Notes under the pieces: model-generated
Seen by the model: the letters and a program-made list of their open reading frames with translations, nothing else
Told to the model about the DNA's origin: nothing
The model's database searches: none
Shown here: in pieces, positions 1 through 8,078 of the stretch
Layout: each line of letters starts with the position of its first letter
Position numbering within the stretch: position 1 is the stretch's first letter
Source of the DNA: Leptospira sp.
GTDB taxonomy: Bacteria > Spirochaetota > Leptospiria > Leptospirales > Leptospiraceae
Length of the DNA stretch: 64,000 bases
Assembly: GCA_016742255.1 (NCBI GenBank)
Contig: JACVCB010000018.1
Location: forward strand, 20,368-84,367
Direction of reading: 5' to 3'
Position numbers and translations under genes: made by a program

Positions 1-274
1 CAGGGAAGTCGCCTAACCCTCGTGTGAAGGTGAATTTTGCAGGGTATACAACCAATCTTCTTCCAGACTGCAAGAATGTTCCAGAGAGAAGAGTGAAGGG
101 AGATGCGACGATAAATGCAGCAGTTCCTAATACAGTACCTGCAAGTCCCATGGGACGAGCAACGATAAGATCTATCAACATTTCTCCGCCGGAAGGGACT
201 TCTCTTGCAGATAAGGTTTGTGTCCACAAAAGACAGATTAAGAAAAGGATAGACAAGGGTCGTGTTTGTTTCAT
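1..274 (-). CDS. Putative secreted protein, N-terminal part, cut by window edge
   Basis: The minus strand is open from an ATG at 274-272 to the left edge, about 91 codons. The first residues MKQTRPLSILFLICLLW, followed by a small-residue cut site near LSA-RE, look like a classical Sec signal peptide. After it comes a short hydrophobic stretch rich in Gly and Ala (ARPMGLAGTVLGTAAFIVASP), which may be a membrane or packing segment. I recognise no family. It is divergent from the YhhN gene at 341, so the 66 bases between them should hold both promoters. The overlapping + strand reading at 24-281 has no family features and is rejected as a shadow. Confidence 0.6.
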   Translation of the reverse strand, partial: MKQTRPLSILFLICLLWTQTLSAREVPSGGEMLIDLIVARPMGLAGTVLGTAAFIVASPFTLLSGTFLQSGRRLVVYPAKFTFTRGLGDFP

Positions 275-340
275 AGGCTGATCACTCGGGCTTTCCATCT
301 GATGAAATCTCGAGAATGATATCTGTGTAAAGTAAGAAAT

Positions 341-1009
341 ATGGCTAAAGAAATTGTTTTGTTTGTTCTCTTTTCTGTTGTTCATCTACTTGCGATCGTT
401 ACGATCTCAAAGGAAGATGTTTTTTATCTACCTTCCAAAATTGTCCCAATCTTAATCTTGATTGTCGCATTGTTTCGTTCGTTTCCCACATTGGAAAAAC
501 GAGGAAAATTGGTTGCGGTAGGACTTGTTTTTTCTCTATTTGGAGATAGTTTTTTGGCCATCCCGAAAGAAGGATATTTTGTCCCAGGGCTTGGTTCGTT
601 TCTCATCGCCCAATTGATTTATTCGTATGCATTTACCATTGATTCCAAAATCAAACCTGTCCTTGCGATTCCATTTTTGTTATTTGGTAGTTCCTTTTTT
701 ATGGTGCTTGTTCCGAAATTAGGTGCTCTCACGATCCCTGTAGGATTTTATATCTCTGCCATTTGCCTTATGGGTTGGCGGGCAGCTGCGAGAAATTCGA
801 TCACCAAACCATTCTATTTGGGACTCCTCGGTGCACTGGTTTTCATCCTCTCGGACTCCATTATCGCATATTCGATGTTTCTCAACCGAGAAATGGACCG
901 GTCCGTTGCATCTCTTGGAATCATGATCACTTATTATCTTGCACAACTACTCATTTATGCTGCAACAAAGACAGAAGAGTTAGATGTTCAATCAGTGAAA
1001 AATACTTGA
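341..1009 (+). CDS. YhhN/TMEM86 family lysoplasmalogenase-like membrane protein
   Basis: A 222-residue protein made almost entirely of hydrophobic segments, about seven or eight by eye. It carries the YhhN family signature FSLFGDSFL near residue 84 with a following SFLIAQLIYSY, and a second conserved acidic patch at ILSDSIIAYSMF near residue 170, ending with YYLAQLLI. Characterised members (TMEM86) hydrolyse the vinyl-ether bond of lysoplasmalogens in the membrane; whether this one does so is inference. It is the first gene of a + strand run; the ferritin-like gene starts 58 bases later. A second YhhN-type gene lies at 37084-37839. Confidence 0.75.
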   Translation: MAKEIVLFVLFSVVHLLAIVTISKEDVFYLPSKIVPILILIVALFRSFPTLEKRGKLVAVGLVFSLFGDSFLAIPKEGYFVPGLGSFLIAQLIYSYAFTIDSKIKPVLAIPFLLFGSSFFMVLVPKLGALTIPVGFYISAICLMGWRAAARNSITKPFYLGLLGALVFILSDSIIAYSMFLNREMDRSVASLGIMITYYLAQLLIYAATKTEELDVQSVKNT

Positions 1010-1067
1010 TTCACTTCACTCAAACGAGTATCGTATTTATGGTTTTACAAAACCAGGGAAAGGGATT

Positions 1068-1814
1068 ATGAAATCACTAAAAAAAACATCCTTTATTGAA
1101 GCAGTAGCAGCTGCGATTGAACATGAGGTTCAATGTTTCAATTTTTATCTTAAACTATCTGAAAGTTTGCCTGAAGGTCAAATTAGAGAACTTTTCAGCC
1201 AACTTGCGTTAGATGGTGATGAGCACATCAAATACATCAAAGACATTTATAAAAGTGCAGAGGGGAAAGAACTTCCGAACCTCAAACAACTTTCGGAGAT
1301 TGAAAAATTCCACTCTTCCACCATCCAAAAGATCATGGATCGTTTAGACCGAAACAAAAATGCAGAAGTCAAAGCTGACGAAAAAAAGGCCATTGAACTT
1401 GCCATTCGCGAAGGGGAAGATGCACGTAATTTTTATGCAACCATCCGTGGGAAATTCCAAGATCCAAAAATCAATTTGTTGTTTCAAAAATTAGCAAATT
1501 TTAATGAATCCAATAATTCACTTTTGGAAGCCCAAGCAATGGCGATGGAACAATCCACTCCAGCTGACCAAGTTTTTTATTGGGAAGATGAAGATTTACT
1601 CGCACAGGTAAACCAACCTTCGAAGTCACAAGGGAAATCAAAACCAAGTGCGAAACCAAAAACTACTGCAAAGGCAAAACCGGCATCCAAACCAGTCGCT
1701 AAACCACAAAACAAAGTGAAGGCGAAGAAAGCTGTTAAAAAAGCAGCAAAACCTACACCTACAAAAGCCAAACCAAAGGCAAAACCGGCAAAGAAAAAAG
1801 GTAAGAAAAAATAG
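1068..1814 (+). CDS. Ferritin-like protein with a long lysine/alanine/proline tail
   Basis: A 248-residue protein in two parts. Residues 1-165 are helical and ferritin/rubrerythrin-like: helix 1 around EAVAAAIEHEVQCFNFY, helix 2 with DEH (51-53), helix 3 around AIREGEDARNFY and helix 4 around ANFNESNN. The metal ligands are only partly canonical: helix 4 reads ExxN where ExxH is usual. Residues 184-248 are almost only Lys, Ala and Pro (repeats such as KPKAKPAKKK), like histone H1 tails, and probably bind DNA or another polyanion. The start at 1068 follows AGGGA closely. It shares one base with the next gene's GTG start, so the two are probably translationally coupled. Confidence 0.75.
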   Translation: MKSLKKTSFIEAVAAAIEHEVQCFNFYLKLSESLPEGQIRELFSQLALDGDEHIKYIKDIYKSAEGKELPNLKQLSEIEKFHSSTIQKIMDRLDRNKNAEVKADEKKAIELAIREGEDARNFYATIRGKFQDPKINLLFQKLANFNESNNSLLEAQAMAMEQSTPADQVFYWEDEDLLAQVNQPSKSQGKSKPSAKPKTTAKAKPASKPVAKPQNKVKAKKAVKKAAKPTPTKAKPKAKPAKKKGKKK

Positions 1815-2296
1815 TGAAATACCAAGTCACCCATACATTCCCAGTTCCCTTAGATAAACTTTTGCATGCTAGAGAGGAGAGATACAAACACCTAGACCAG
1901 TTTCCTGATCTAAAGAATGTAACGTTACTCGAAGAAAAAAAAGAAGGGAACCTCATCCACCAAAAACGAAAGGTGAGTTTAGAAGGATCAATGCCTGCCG
2001 TTTTATCAGCAGCTCTCAATGATCTTTCCTTACTCGAAGAATCTACCTTTGATACCACAACCAATACACATGAGTTTAAAATTGCCCCACCAGGCAAAGA
2101 CAACGTATTTGTGATCAAAGGGAAAAGTAAATACGAAGCAAATGGCTCTGAGTCCAAACGTTCTTATGATGTAGACGTGGTTTCTAGTTTACTTTTTGTT
2201 TCTCCAATTGTGGAAAAGGCAATTGAAGAAATTCACAAACATAGTTTGGAGAAGGACAGAAAATCCATCGCCAAATTTCTAGGGGTTGAATCCTAA
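1814..2296 (+). CDS. DUF2505-like (START/SRPBCC-fold) protein
   Basis: A 160-residue cytoplasmic protein with no signal peptide. The pattern YQVTHTFPVPLDKLLHAREERY at the start and the late stretch DVVSSLLFVSPIVEKAIEEIHKHS resemble DUF2505, a family thought to adopt the START/SRPBCC lipid-binding fold. The ligand is unknown. The GTG start overlaps the last base of the ferritin-like gene's TAG stop, and the next gene follows within a few bases, so it sits in the middle of a tight operon. Its role in that operon is not evident. Confidence 0.6.
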   Translation: MKYQVTHTFPVPLDKLLHAREERYKHLDQFPDLKNVTLLEEKKEGNLIHQKRKVSLEGSMPAVLSAALNDLSLLEESTFDTTTNTHEFKIAPPGKDNVFVIKGKSKYEANGSESKRSYDVDVVSSLLFVSPIVEKAIEEIHKHSLEKDRKSIAKFLGVES

Positions 2297-2303
2297 GGAA
2301 GAA

Positions 2304-3206
2304 GTGAAAACTTCTTCCCCTTCTTTCCTTCGTTCTGTATTAGAACTCAATTTGACGATCCTCATTATGGGGAACGTCACTTTGTTTGCCAAACTCCTCC
2401 CTTTTCCTGCGGTAACCATTATCTCTGGTCGTGCATTGTTTTCTGTACTGATATTAGGGTTATTTTTTCTCCTCAGGCGTAAGTCCATATCCTACCAGAG
2501 TTTTAAACATTTTGGATATGTATTTGGGATTGGGATTTTGTTCGCCTTACATTGGGTAACTTACTTTCACTCCATCCAAGTATCCACAGTTGCCGTTGGG
2601 ATGTTGTCACTGTTTACCTATCCTGTTTTTTCTGCAATTTTAGAACCTATGTTAGGTGGTAAAAAGCCAGAACCATTTGCATTATTTTTGGCTTCCTTTT
2701 CTCTTTTTGGTTTATTTCTCATTGTGCATGATCTGTCTTGGGACAACCAAATGTTCCAAGGTGTGGTTTGGGGAGTGGTTTCTGCTGTTTTGTATGCGAT
2801 TCGCAATCTACTCACAAAAGAGATGCATGTACATTACCCGAGTTCCCAAATTTTATTCACCCAACTCTTTGCAACCTCATTGGTGTTACTCCCGTTTGCC
2901 GATGGACTCTCCCAGATGCTCGCAGAACCAAAGTATCTCCTCTTCCAAGTGATCCTTGCAGGAATTTTTACCTCCCTTGCCCATACCATTTGGATTCGCA
3001 GTTTGTCAAATTTATCTGTGACTACAGCGGGAACATTGTCCACACTAAGCCCGATTTACGGGAGTTTGGCGGCATGGTACTTCCTCGGAGAAGTTCCGCC
3101 CGATCGGTTATGGCTCGGTGGAGCTGTGATTTTGTTTTGTGCTGTGATGGAAGTGTTTCGGAAACAGAATGAGTCTCGGACGCGGGAAAAAGAGAAAATT
3201 ATTTAG
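2304..3206 (+). CDS. EamA/DMT superfamily transporter
   Basis: About 300 residues with ten predicted membrane segments in two repeated EamA halves, for example ILIMGNVTLFAKLLPFPAVTI in the first and VWGVVSAVLYAIRNLLTKEM in the second. The end of each half shows the family's pattern of a Thr/Ser-rich helix followed by SPIYGSLAAWYFLGE. Substrate unknown; family members export amino acids or metabolites. I prefer the GTG at 2304, four bases after AAGGA, to the in-frame TTG at 2286, whose only purine-rich site abuts it. Last gene of the 341-3206 operon. A T8 tract (3211-3218) and a weak TTGGAG/CTCCAA hairpin (3237-3258) follow. Confidence 0.8.
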   Translation: MKTSSPSFLRSVLELNLTILIMGNVTLFAKLLPFPAVTIISGRALFSVLILGLFFLLRRKSISYQSFKHFGYVFGIGILFALHWVTYFHSIQVSTVAVGMLSLFTYPVFSAILEPMLGGKKPEPFALFLASFSLFGLFLIVHDLSWDNQMFQGVVWGVVSAVLYAIRNLLTKEMHVHYPSSQILFTQLFATSLVLLPFADGLSQMLAEPKYLLFQVILAGIFTSLAHTIWIRSLSNLSVTTAGTLSTLSPIYGSLAAWYFLGEVPPDRLWLGGAVILFCAVMEVFRKQNESRTREKEKII

Positions 3207-3291
3207 TGTTTTTTTTTGAAATTGGTTTGAGTGTTATTGGAGATTCAAATAACTCCAAGTTATGCGTCAATAGGGCAAAATGGGAGGAAAT

Positions 3292-4038
3292 ATGAAATAC
3301 GCTATTAAATGGATTATCAATATTATTTTTATACTTCAAAGTAATATAATACTCTCACAGAATATAAATTCAAATATAGATGAATCAATTTTAAATCAAT
3401 TACCTGAATTTATATTCAATGATGTTAAGGGATCAATTGTAATTGTTAGTGTAAAGAATCAAGAGAAAACAAATTCAGAAAATGTTCATTCGAGGCAACT
3501 CGGAGTAGGATTTATATTCAATTTAGATGGACTCATAATTATTAATCGTTATGCACTTCGTAAATTTAATTCCGATTTTGAAATTACCTTCGCAGACGGA
3601 AGAAAAATTCCTGGCAAACTAGTAGGTATAGACGAAAAGAATAATCTCGCAATCTTAAAAGTCGCAAATAATGTGATTTTAAAACCAATTCGCTTCAACA
3701 ATGATTCAAAATTGAAAATTGGGCAATTTCTAATTCTAATTACTCACAATGAGAAAGATAAATCTGTAAATGCTTTAACATCCATTTCAAAAATCAATAT
3801 TAGTGATGAAATTTATCCTCAAAATGAATATTCAACTAGGGAAAGTCTCTTGATCTCATCGAGATCAAGAATTATACCGGATCCCGGTTTACTATTTAAT
3901 ATTAAAGGCGAGTTTGTAGGTTTTTCCAATTTTTATTTTGAAGACGACATTTATACAAACAAATTTGCTATGGCGAATTATGTTTTAGATTTAAATTCAT
4001 TAGTAAATGCAATTCTTGAAAAAGAAGAAGGAAAATAG
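3292..4038 (+). CDS. Trypsin-like (HtrA family) pseudoprotease, secreted
   Basis: A 248-residue protein with a signal peptide (first 22 residues, cut near LSQ) and a chymotrypsin-type fold recognisable from GVGFIFNLDGLIIIN, ADGRKIPGKLVGID and LAILKV. All three catalytic residues are missing. The His of the usual TNxHVV is Tyr87 (INRYAL), the Asp of DLAILK is Asn118 (NNLAILK), and the GNSGGP loop is replaced by IPDPGLL (195-201). There is no PDZ domain. The start chosen has GGGAGG 4 bases upstream; an ATG at 3280 is also possible. Base composition is clearly more AT-rich than the neighbours, which suggests transfer or relaxed selection, but the frame is intact. A binding or regulatory role is inference. 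Confidence 0.7.
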   Translation: MKYAIKWIINIIFILQSNIILSQNINSNIDESILNQLPEFIFNDVKGSIVIVSVKNQEKTNSENVHSRQLGVGFIFNLDGLIIINRYALRKFNSDFEITFADGRKIPGKLVGIDEKNNLAILKVANNVILKPIRFNNDSKLKIGQFLILITHNEKDKSVNALTSISKINISDEIYPQNEYSTRESLLISSRSRIIPDPGLLFNIKGEFVGFSNFYFEDDIYTNKFAMANYVLDLNSLVNAILEKEEGK

Positions 4039-4200
4039 TATCAATTGTTTCCAAAGTGGTATTTGTTACGGTCGTACCAATACCAACAGTACGTATTCAG
4101 TAATTTGGTTTGAGGCGGGATCACCTAATGGAAAGAATGCGAAATTCTCATCCATTGGCGAGGCGCCCCCGTTAATGGAGAAACAATTACAAAAAGTACT

Positions 4201-4590
4201 TTATTCGTGGAGGTGGTGGATCACTCGTACAAGTTTGTCCTGCACTTCTTTGGCGATCGTTTCCAGTTCGGAATTTTGCACGAGTTTAGTCATTGTCATG
4301 GGATCAAAAATAGAAACTTTGATCTCACCATTTTTTTCTTCTGTCACTACCACATTACATGGTAACAACATTCCAATTTCGTCCGTGGTTTGTAGGGCTC
4401 TGTGCGCAAAACTTGGGTTACATGCACCAAGGATGGTATAACGTTTGAAATCAACGTTAATTTTGTCTTTTAAGGTTTGTTTGACGTCGATGGTAGTCAA
4501 AACTCCAAACCCTTCTTTTTTTAACGCTTCCGTTGTATCGTTTATGGTTTCTTCAAAACTTTTTTTTCTGTGAACGGTTAACCCTAACAT
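4201..4590 (-). CDS. DUF302 domain protein
   Basis: A 129-residue cytoplasmic protein. The DUF302 hallmarks are all present: KKSFEETINDTTEALKKEGFGVLTTIDV at the start, YTILGACNPSFAHRALQ in the middle and GMLLPCNVVV after it. The two Cys (in GACNP and LPCNV) are conserved in the family as I know it. DUF302 proteins often occur with rhodanese, persulfide or metal-stress genes, but the biochemical role is not established. The ribosome site GGAGG lies 5-6 bases before the ATG. Just upstream is a 22-bp palindrome of the CsoR/CstR operator type (4605-4626), so expression is probably repressed by such a regulator; no regulator gene is visible here. Confidence 0.85.
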   Translation of the reverse strand: MLGLTVHRKKSFEETINDTTEALKKEGFGVLTTIDVKQTLKDKINVDFKRYTILGACNPSFAHRALQTTDEIGMLLPCNVVVTEEKNGEIKVSIFDPMTMTKLVQNSELETIAKEVQDKLVRVIHHLHE

Positions 4591-4604
4591 AAATCCTCCG
4601 AAAT

Positions 4605-4626
4605 CCTATACCCCATAGGGTATAGG
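4605..4626 (-). promoter_or_regulatory. Candidate CsoR/CstR-type operator palindrome
   Basis: Arms CCTATACCC (4605-4613) and GGGTATAGG (4618-4626) form a perfect 9-bp inverted repeat around CATA. Operators of the CsoR/RcnR/FrmR/CstR family commonly read ATACCCC-TA-GGGGTAT or close variants. The site lies 15 bases before the DUF302 start codon, immediately upstream of its ribosome site, and would block transcription if occupied. There is no T-run after it, so a terminator is less likely. Confidence 0.55.
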
Positions 4627-4661
4627 AGAAGTTGGAAGTTGCAAGAGCTTTTTTTAAATTT

Positions 4662-5111
4662 TTAAGGAGAAGTTTCTTTTTTCGGGAGTTTTTGCATTTC
4701 TTCTACACTGGGAAGTTGGTTCGAAGTATGCCTAATTTCGCCCGAAGCATTCAACAAAAAGTATTGAGGCAGAGGGTCAGATTTGAGTGAGGCAAAACGA
4801 TCATCCAAAATGAGGGTTTGGAATTCGTTGTCACGTGGAGTGAAGTTGAGTAGGACATAGGTGCCGAGGTCTGGTTTTCCTTCCCCACATTCCAATCCTT
4901 TTAACATTTCACAACGTGATTTTGTTACGGATAATAAAATGAGTTTTCCTTCTCTTGAAGCTTGTCCAAACGCAAACGATTTATTATGGCCCCAATGGAT
5001 TTCTTCACTTGCCATTTGGTTGATTTTGATATAGCCAAAAACCAAAAGTAAAATAAAGAGTGGCATCGCTAAAAAACCAACTAGGTAAAAAACGCGAGAA
5101 TATTTCTGCAT
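4662..5111 (-). CDS. Membrane-anchored, possibly thioredoxin-like protein of unknown function
   Basis: A 149-residue protein with one N-terminal membrane segment (residues 8-28, FYLVGFLAMPLFILLLVFGYI) and a soluble domain outside the cytoplasm. The soluble part GKLILLSVTKSRCEMLKGLECGEG and the later PLPQYFLLNASGEIRHT resemble the central strands of a thioredoxin-like fold, but the two Cys are nine residues apart rather than CxxC. I do not assign a function. It is 71 bases upstream of the DUF302 gene on the same strand, but the operator palindrome between them suggests DUF302 has its own promoter. Confidence 0.6.
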   Translation of the reverse strand: MQKYSRVFYLVGFLAMPLFILLLVFGYIKINQMASEEIHWGHNKSFAFGQASREGKLILLSVTKSRCEMLKGLECGEGKPDLGTYVLLNFTPRDNEFQTLILDDRFASLKSDPLPQYFLLNASGEIRHTSNQLPSVEEMQKLPKKETSP

Positions 5112-5251
5112 ACAAATCTATGGAATGGTACTGACCAATTCCCGCCAAGTTCAATTTTTAAGCTTTCCCATTCCTAAAACTTTAAAAAAAACTACACCTT
5201 CTTCTTCCCCTTCCTATTCTGGTTCAAAGAGAGAATCCTTAGGAGCATTTA

Positions 5252-6097
5252 ATGGAGATTTGGTACACAGAAAAATTGGAATTAGAAAAAGGGCGAGCCG
5301 TCAGTTACCGAGTAACAAAGACAATCGAAAGCCTACAATCTCCGTTCCAAAAAATTGATATATTTGAAACACAATCATTCGGTCGTATGTTCACTTTAGA
5401 TGGTGTAACAATGGTTACAAACAAAGACGAACATTCTTACCATGAAATGATTGCACATATCCCAATGATGAGCCATCCCAATCCAGAATCTGTCCTTGTG
5501 ATTGGAGGAGGGGATGGGGGAACTGTTCGTGAAGTATTAAAACACCCATCTGTCAAAGAAGTTGTTTTGTGTGAGATTGACAAAGCCGTTGTAGACATCA
5601 GTTACAAATACTTTCCAGAATGTGCAGATGCCATGAAAGACCCAAAAGTCATTCACCATTATGATGATGGAGCCAAATTCGCAAGAGACAACAAAGGTCG
5701 TTTTGATGTGATCCTTGTGGATTCTAGTGACCCTGTGGGCCCTGCAGAAGTTTTATTTAAGGAACCTTTTTTTCGTGATATGGCAAGTGCCTTAAAACCT
5801 ACTGGGATCATTGCCACTCAAGCAGAATCGTTTTGGTACCATGGTGATGTGATCACTTCACTCTTTGAATTCATTCCGAAAATTTTTCCTGAATATGGAT
5901 ACTATTACACAACGATTCCAACTTACCCTTCCGGAATCATTGGGTTTACTTTTTTATCGAATGCAATTGATCCGTATTCGGTCACACCTGATCCAAAACG
6001 AGTTCCAAAAGGACTTAAATACTATAGCCCTGAAATCCACAAAGCTGCCTTTGTATTACCTGAGTTTGCAAAAGCTTATATCAAACGAAAAGGTTAA
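5252..6097 (+). CDS. speE: Spermidine synthase (polyamine aminopropyltransferase)
   Basis: A 281-residue enzyme that transfers aminopropyl from decarboxylated S-adenosylmethionine to putrescine. Diagnostic stretches are GRMFTLDGVTMVTNKDEHSYHEM (residues 46-68), the nucleotide-binding VLVIGGGDGGTVREVL (93-108), CEIDKAVVDISYKYFP, and the catalytic DVILVDSSDPVGPAEVLF. Length is normal for the bacterial family. The ATG has TTAGGAG about seven bases upstream. It heads a + strand run of nine genes with no convincing terminator until 13161. Confidence 0.95.
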   Translation: MEIWYTEKLELEKGRAVSYRVTKTIESLQSPFQKIDIFETQSFGRMFTLDGVTMVTNKDEHSYHEMIAHIPMMSHPNPESVLVIGGGDGGTVREVLKHPSVKEVVLCEIDKAVVDISYKYFPECADAMKDPKVIHHYDDGAKFARDNKGRFDVILVDSSDPVGPAEVLFKEPFFRDMASALKPTGIIATQAESFWYHGDVITSLFEFIPKIFPEYGYYYTTIPTYPSGIIGFTFLSNAIDPYSVTPDPKRVPKGLKYYSPEIHKAAFVLPEFAKAYIKRKG

Positions 6098-6103
6098 AAC
6101 TTT

Positions 6104-7363
6104 GTGAAATTTCGATTCGTTTCCAATTTCATTTTTTGTTTTTCCCTTTTGGGAAGTACAAATCTATTGTTTGCACAAGAAACAAAAGCAACAGAGATGG
6201 AATTGGAAGCCGAATCGTACGAAGAACGAGGTTATCCAAAAAAAGCAAACCTCATCCGAGAAAAAATCAAACGGATACGAAAGGAAAATTTTCAATCCAA
6301 AGAAAACGAATCGGTATATCTCCCACCTAACCAAAATTTACCAACGACAAAGAACGGTTCACTCGAATTTATGAATGGGACTTGGGAATTCGGGTTTCGT
6401 TTTTTAAGCCAAAATGCAGGATTTCGTTCTGGCAAGGAATGGGCGTTAGATGATGGAAGAGTTGCCTTCCAAGCGGGCACTCCCTATTTTCCAAGGTCCC
6501 CCATGGGATACCAAAATATCCGCACACTTCCTTACCAATTGGAATGGGAAGATACAAGAAAAAATTCAGATACTTTTTCTCCAAAGATTTCCTACCAACA
6601 TAGTTCCAAAAAGTGGGGAGTTGAATATGTATACATGCAGTTTAACACCACTAGAAACTTTTTTTCGATGGGGGACATTGCAGGTTTCCAATTAGGATTC
6701 CAAACGGATCGATTTTATAGCGCAGACCATAAATTATCTGTATTAGTCCATGATGAATATTCGCATAACAAGAGATTTGTGTGGGAATTCGGATTCCGAA
6801 TGGGATCGTTAAATACGAATTCATCGCAGAATTCACAATCATTGGGCCAAACAGGACTTTTCCGAGATTCAATCCAATATGTGGCTCCGAGTACTGGTTT
6901 TAAATTTGTGCATCAGTTTTTTGAAAATTATTCCTATGAATTGGGAGGTGATTTGTTTTTTACCCCCGTTGGGAATTTAAAGTACAGAAGGGATAGTTTG
7001 ACAAGTAGTGGAGGAGTAAGCCGATTTGGGGGTGAACGGACCACAACTGATGAAGTGTATTCTTTATTCTCAGAAAAAAGAATTCTAACGACAATAGTTG
7101 GGTTGAATCTGAATGCCCAATTGAATTGGGTTCCCTTTCCGAATCATAAATTCCATCTGGGTTTACAAGCCATACAATACAATTGGCGTGCCAATGAATC
7201 TCAAGCACCAGGGCTTCGTGCTTTAAACCAAGAATCTTATCTTGCAGGTGTTAGGGATTACTTTGTGAGTTCTGCGTATTACGAAGCAGATGGAGGGAAG
7301 GGTCGTCCTATGAGGTCCTATGGTATTTCGAATTTGTACTTTGGGTATACTTATGTTTATTAA
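6104..7363 (+). CDS. Putative outer-membrane or secreted beta-rich protein
   Basis: A 419-residue protein beginning at GTG six bases after speE. Residues 1-25 are a signal peptide cut near LFA-QE. A short charged helical stretch (25-65, with EMELEAESYEERGYPKKANLI) follows. The rest alternates aromatic and polar residues, with repeated phrases such as TWEFGFRFLSQNAG, FVWEFGFRMGSLN and SNLYFGYTYVY, the last being a terminal aromatic strand typical of outer-membrane barrels. I recognise no named family. Its place between speE and two lipoproteins suggests a cell-envelope function for the operon's middle part. Confidence 0.6.
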   Translation: MKFRFVSNFIFCFSLLGSTNLLFAQETKATEMELEAESYEERGYPKKANLIREKIKRIRKENFQSKENESVYLPPNQNLPTTKNGSLEFMNGTWEFGFRFLSQNAGFRSGKEWALDDGRVAFQAGTPYFPRSPMGYQNIRTLPYQLEWEDTRKNSDTFSPKISYQHSSKKWGVEYVYMQFNTTRNFFSMGDIAGFQLGFQTDRFYSADHKLSVLVHDEYSHNKRFVWEFGFRMGSLNTNSSQNSQSLGQTGLFRDSIQYVAPSTGFKFVHQFFENYSYELGGDLFFTPVGNLKYRRDSLTSSGGVSRFGGERTTTDEVYSLFSEKRILTTIVGLNLNAQLNWVPFPNHKFHLGLQAIQYNWRANESQAPGLRALNQESYLAGVRDYFVSSAYYEADGGKGRPMRSYGISNLYFGYTYVY

Positions 7364-8078
7364 TCGATTCCTTTTTATTTCAAGTTTGTCTTTGTTTCTA
7401 TTTGGGTTTTTGCATTGTGGAATATCTTTACGAGTGTACAGAGTTTTTCCAAATGAAAGGGAATTTGATTTTGTAAAAAAAATGGATCATATTGTCATCC
7501 AGGTCAAACAAGAAAATCGAAGGCAAATGGCAGTGTATGATCCCTATTTTTTTGATTCCGAAGCCTTACAAAATGAATATGGCCCATTATCCTATCTCAT
7601 CCGAAAAGAACTTTCCATCCGAGAGTCACGGTACCCATTACTTGTTGAAAGAGGGGGTTCTATTTTTGTAGAGGAATTCCAATTAGTATCTTTAGATCGT
7701 TGTTCTCGGAATTTAACCTATGTTCGGTTAAAGGCAAAAATCCAAATCCGAGGTTATGCCGAAGAAGAAATTAATTATTATGATGAAATTGATTCGAAGG
7801 TTACTAATTGTTTTTTAACAGGTAGCATCATCACTGTTGTACCTCTTTTGTGGTATGTGCCTTATAATGGATTTCGTGGAAACCGCGAAGACCAATTAAA
7901 CCAATTGGGCCGAAATGCGTTGACAGAACTATTTACCCAACTAGAAATACGTTCTGGTTACACTGAAAAATCCACCGAATCACAAAAGTTAGAGGAGCAA
8001 AAAATCATTCCAAAACAAACACCCAACAAACAAGAGCCAGTGGATCCAAAGTTAAAGGAAATTTTAGACAGTTTATGA
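7353..8078 (+). CDS. Putative lipoprotein of unknown function
   Basis: A 241-residue protein if it starts at the ATG at 7353, which overlaps the previous gene's stop. The N-terminus is a lipoprotein signal: MFINRFLFISSLSLFLFGFLHC, with the lipidated Cys at residue 22. The mature part has FDFVKKMDHIVIQVKQENRRQMAVYDPYFF, a hydrophobic segment near residue 150 (TGSIITVVPLLWYVPY) and a Lys/Gln/Pro-rich tail. No family recognised. An upstream in-frame ATG at 7320 would put 11 extra residues before the signal peptide and is less likely. It is followed by a four-base ATGA overlap with the next lipoprotein. Confidence 0.6.
   Translation: MFINRFLFISSLSLFLFGFLHCGISLRVYRVFPNEREFDFVKKMDHIVIQVKQENRRQMAVYDPYFFDSEALQNEYGPLSYLIRKELSIRESRYPLLVERGGSIFVEEFQLVSLDRCSRNLTYVRLKAKIQIRGYAEEEINYYDEIDSKVTNCFLTGSIITVVPLLWYVPYNGFRGNREDQLNQLGRNALTELFTQLEIRSGYTEKSTESQKLEEQKIIPKQTPNKQEPVDPKLKEILDSL

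Noticed and set aside
1577..1834. Minus-strand frame rich in Phe and Ala opposite the ferritin tail
   Set aside because: It is the complement of the Lys/Ala repeat; the composition explains it.
4151..4179. Hairpin TCCATTGGCG/CGTTAATGGA as terminator of the dead HtrA gene
   Set aside because: Two G-T pairs and no T-run follow; it is too weak to call, though it may end transcription partially.
4007..4441. A + strand frame of 144 codons over the DUF302 gene
   Set aside because: It is antisense to a clear DUF302 protein and has no ribosome site or recognisable motif.
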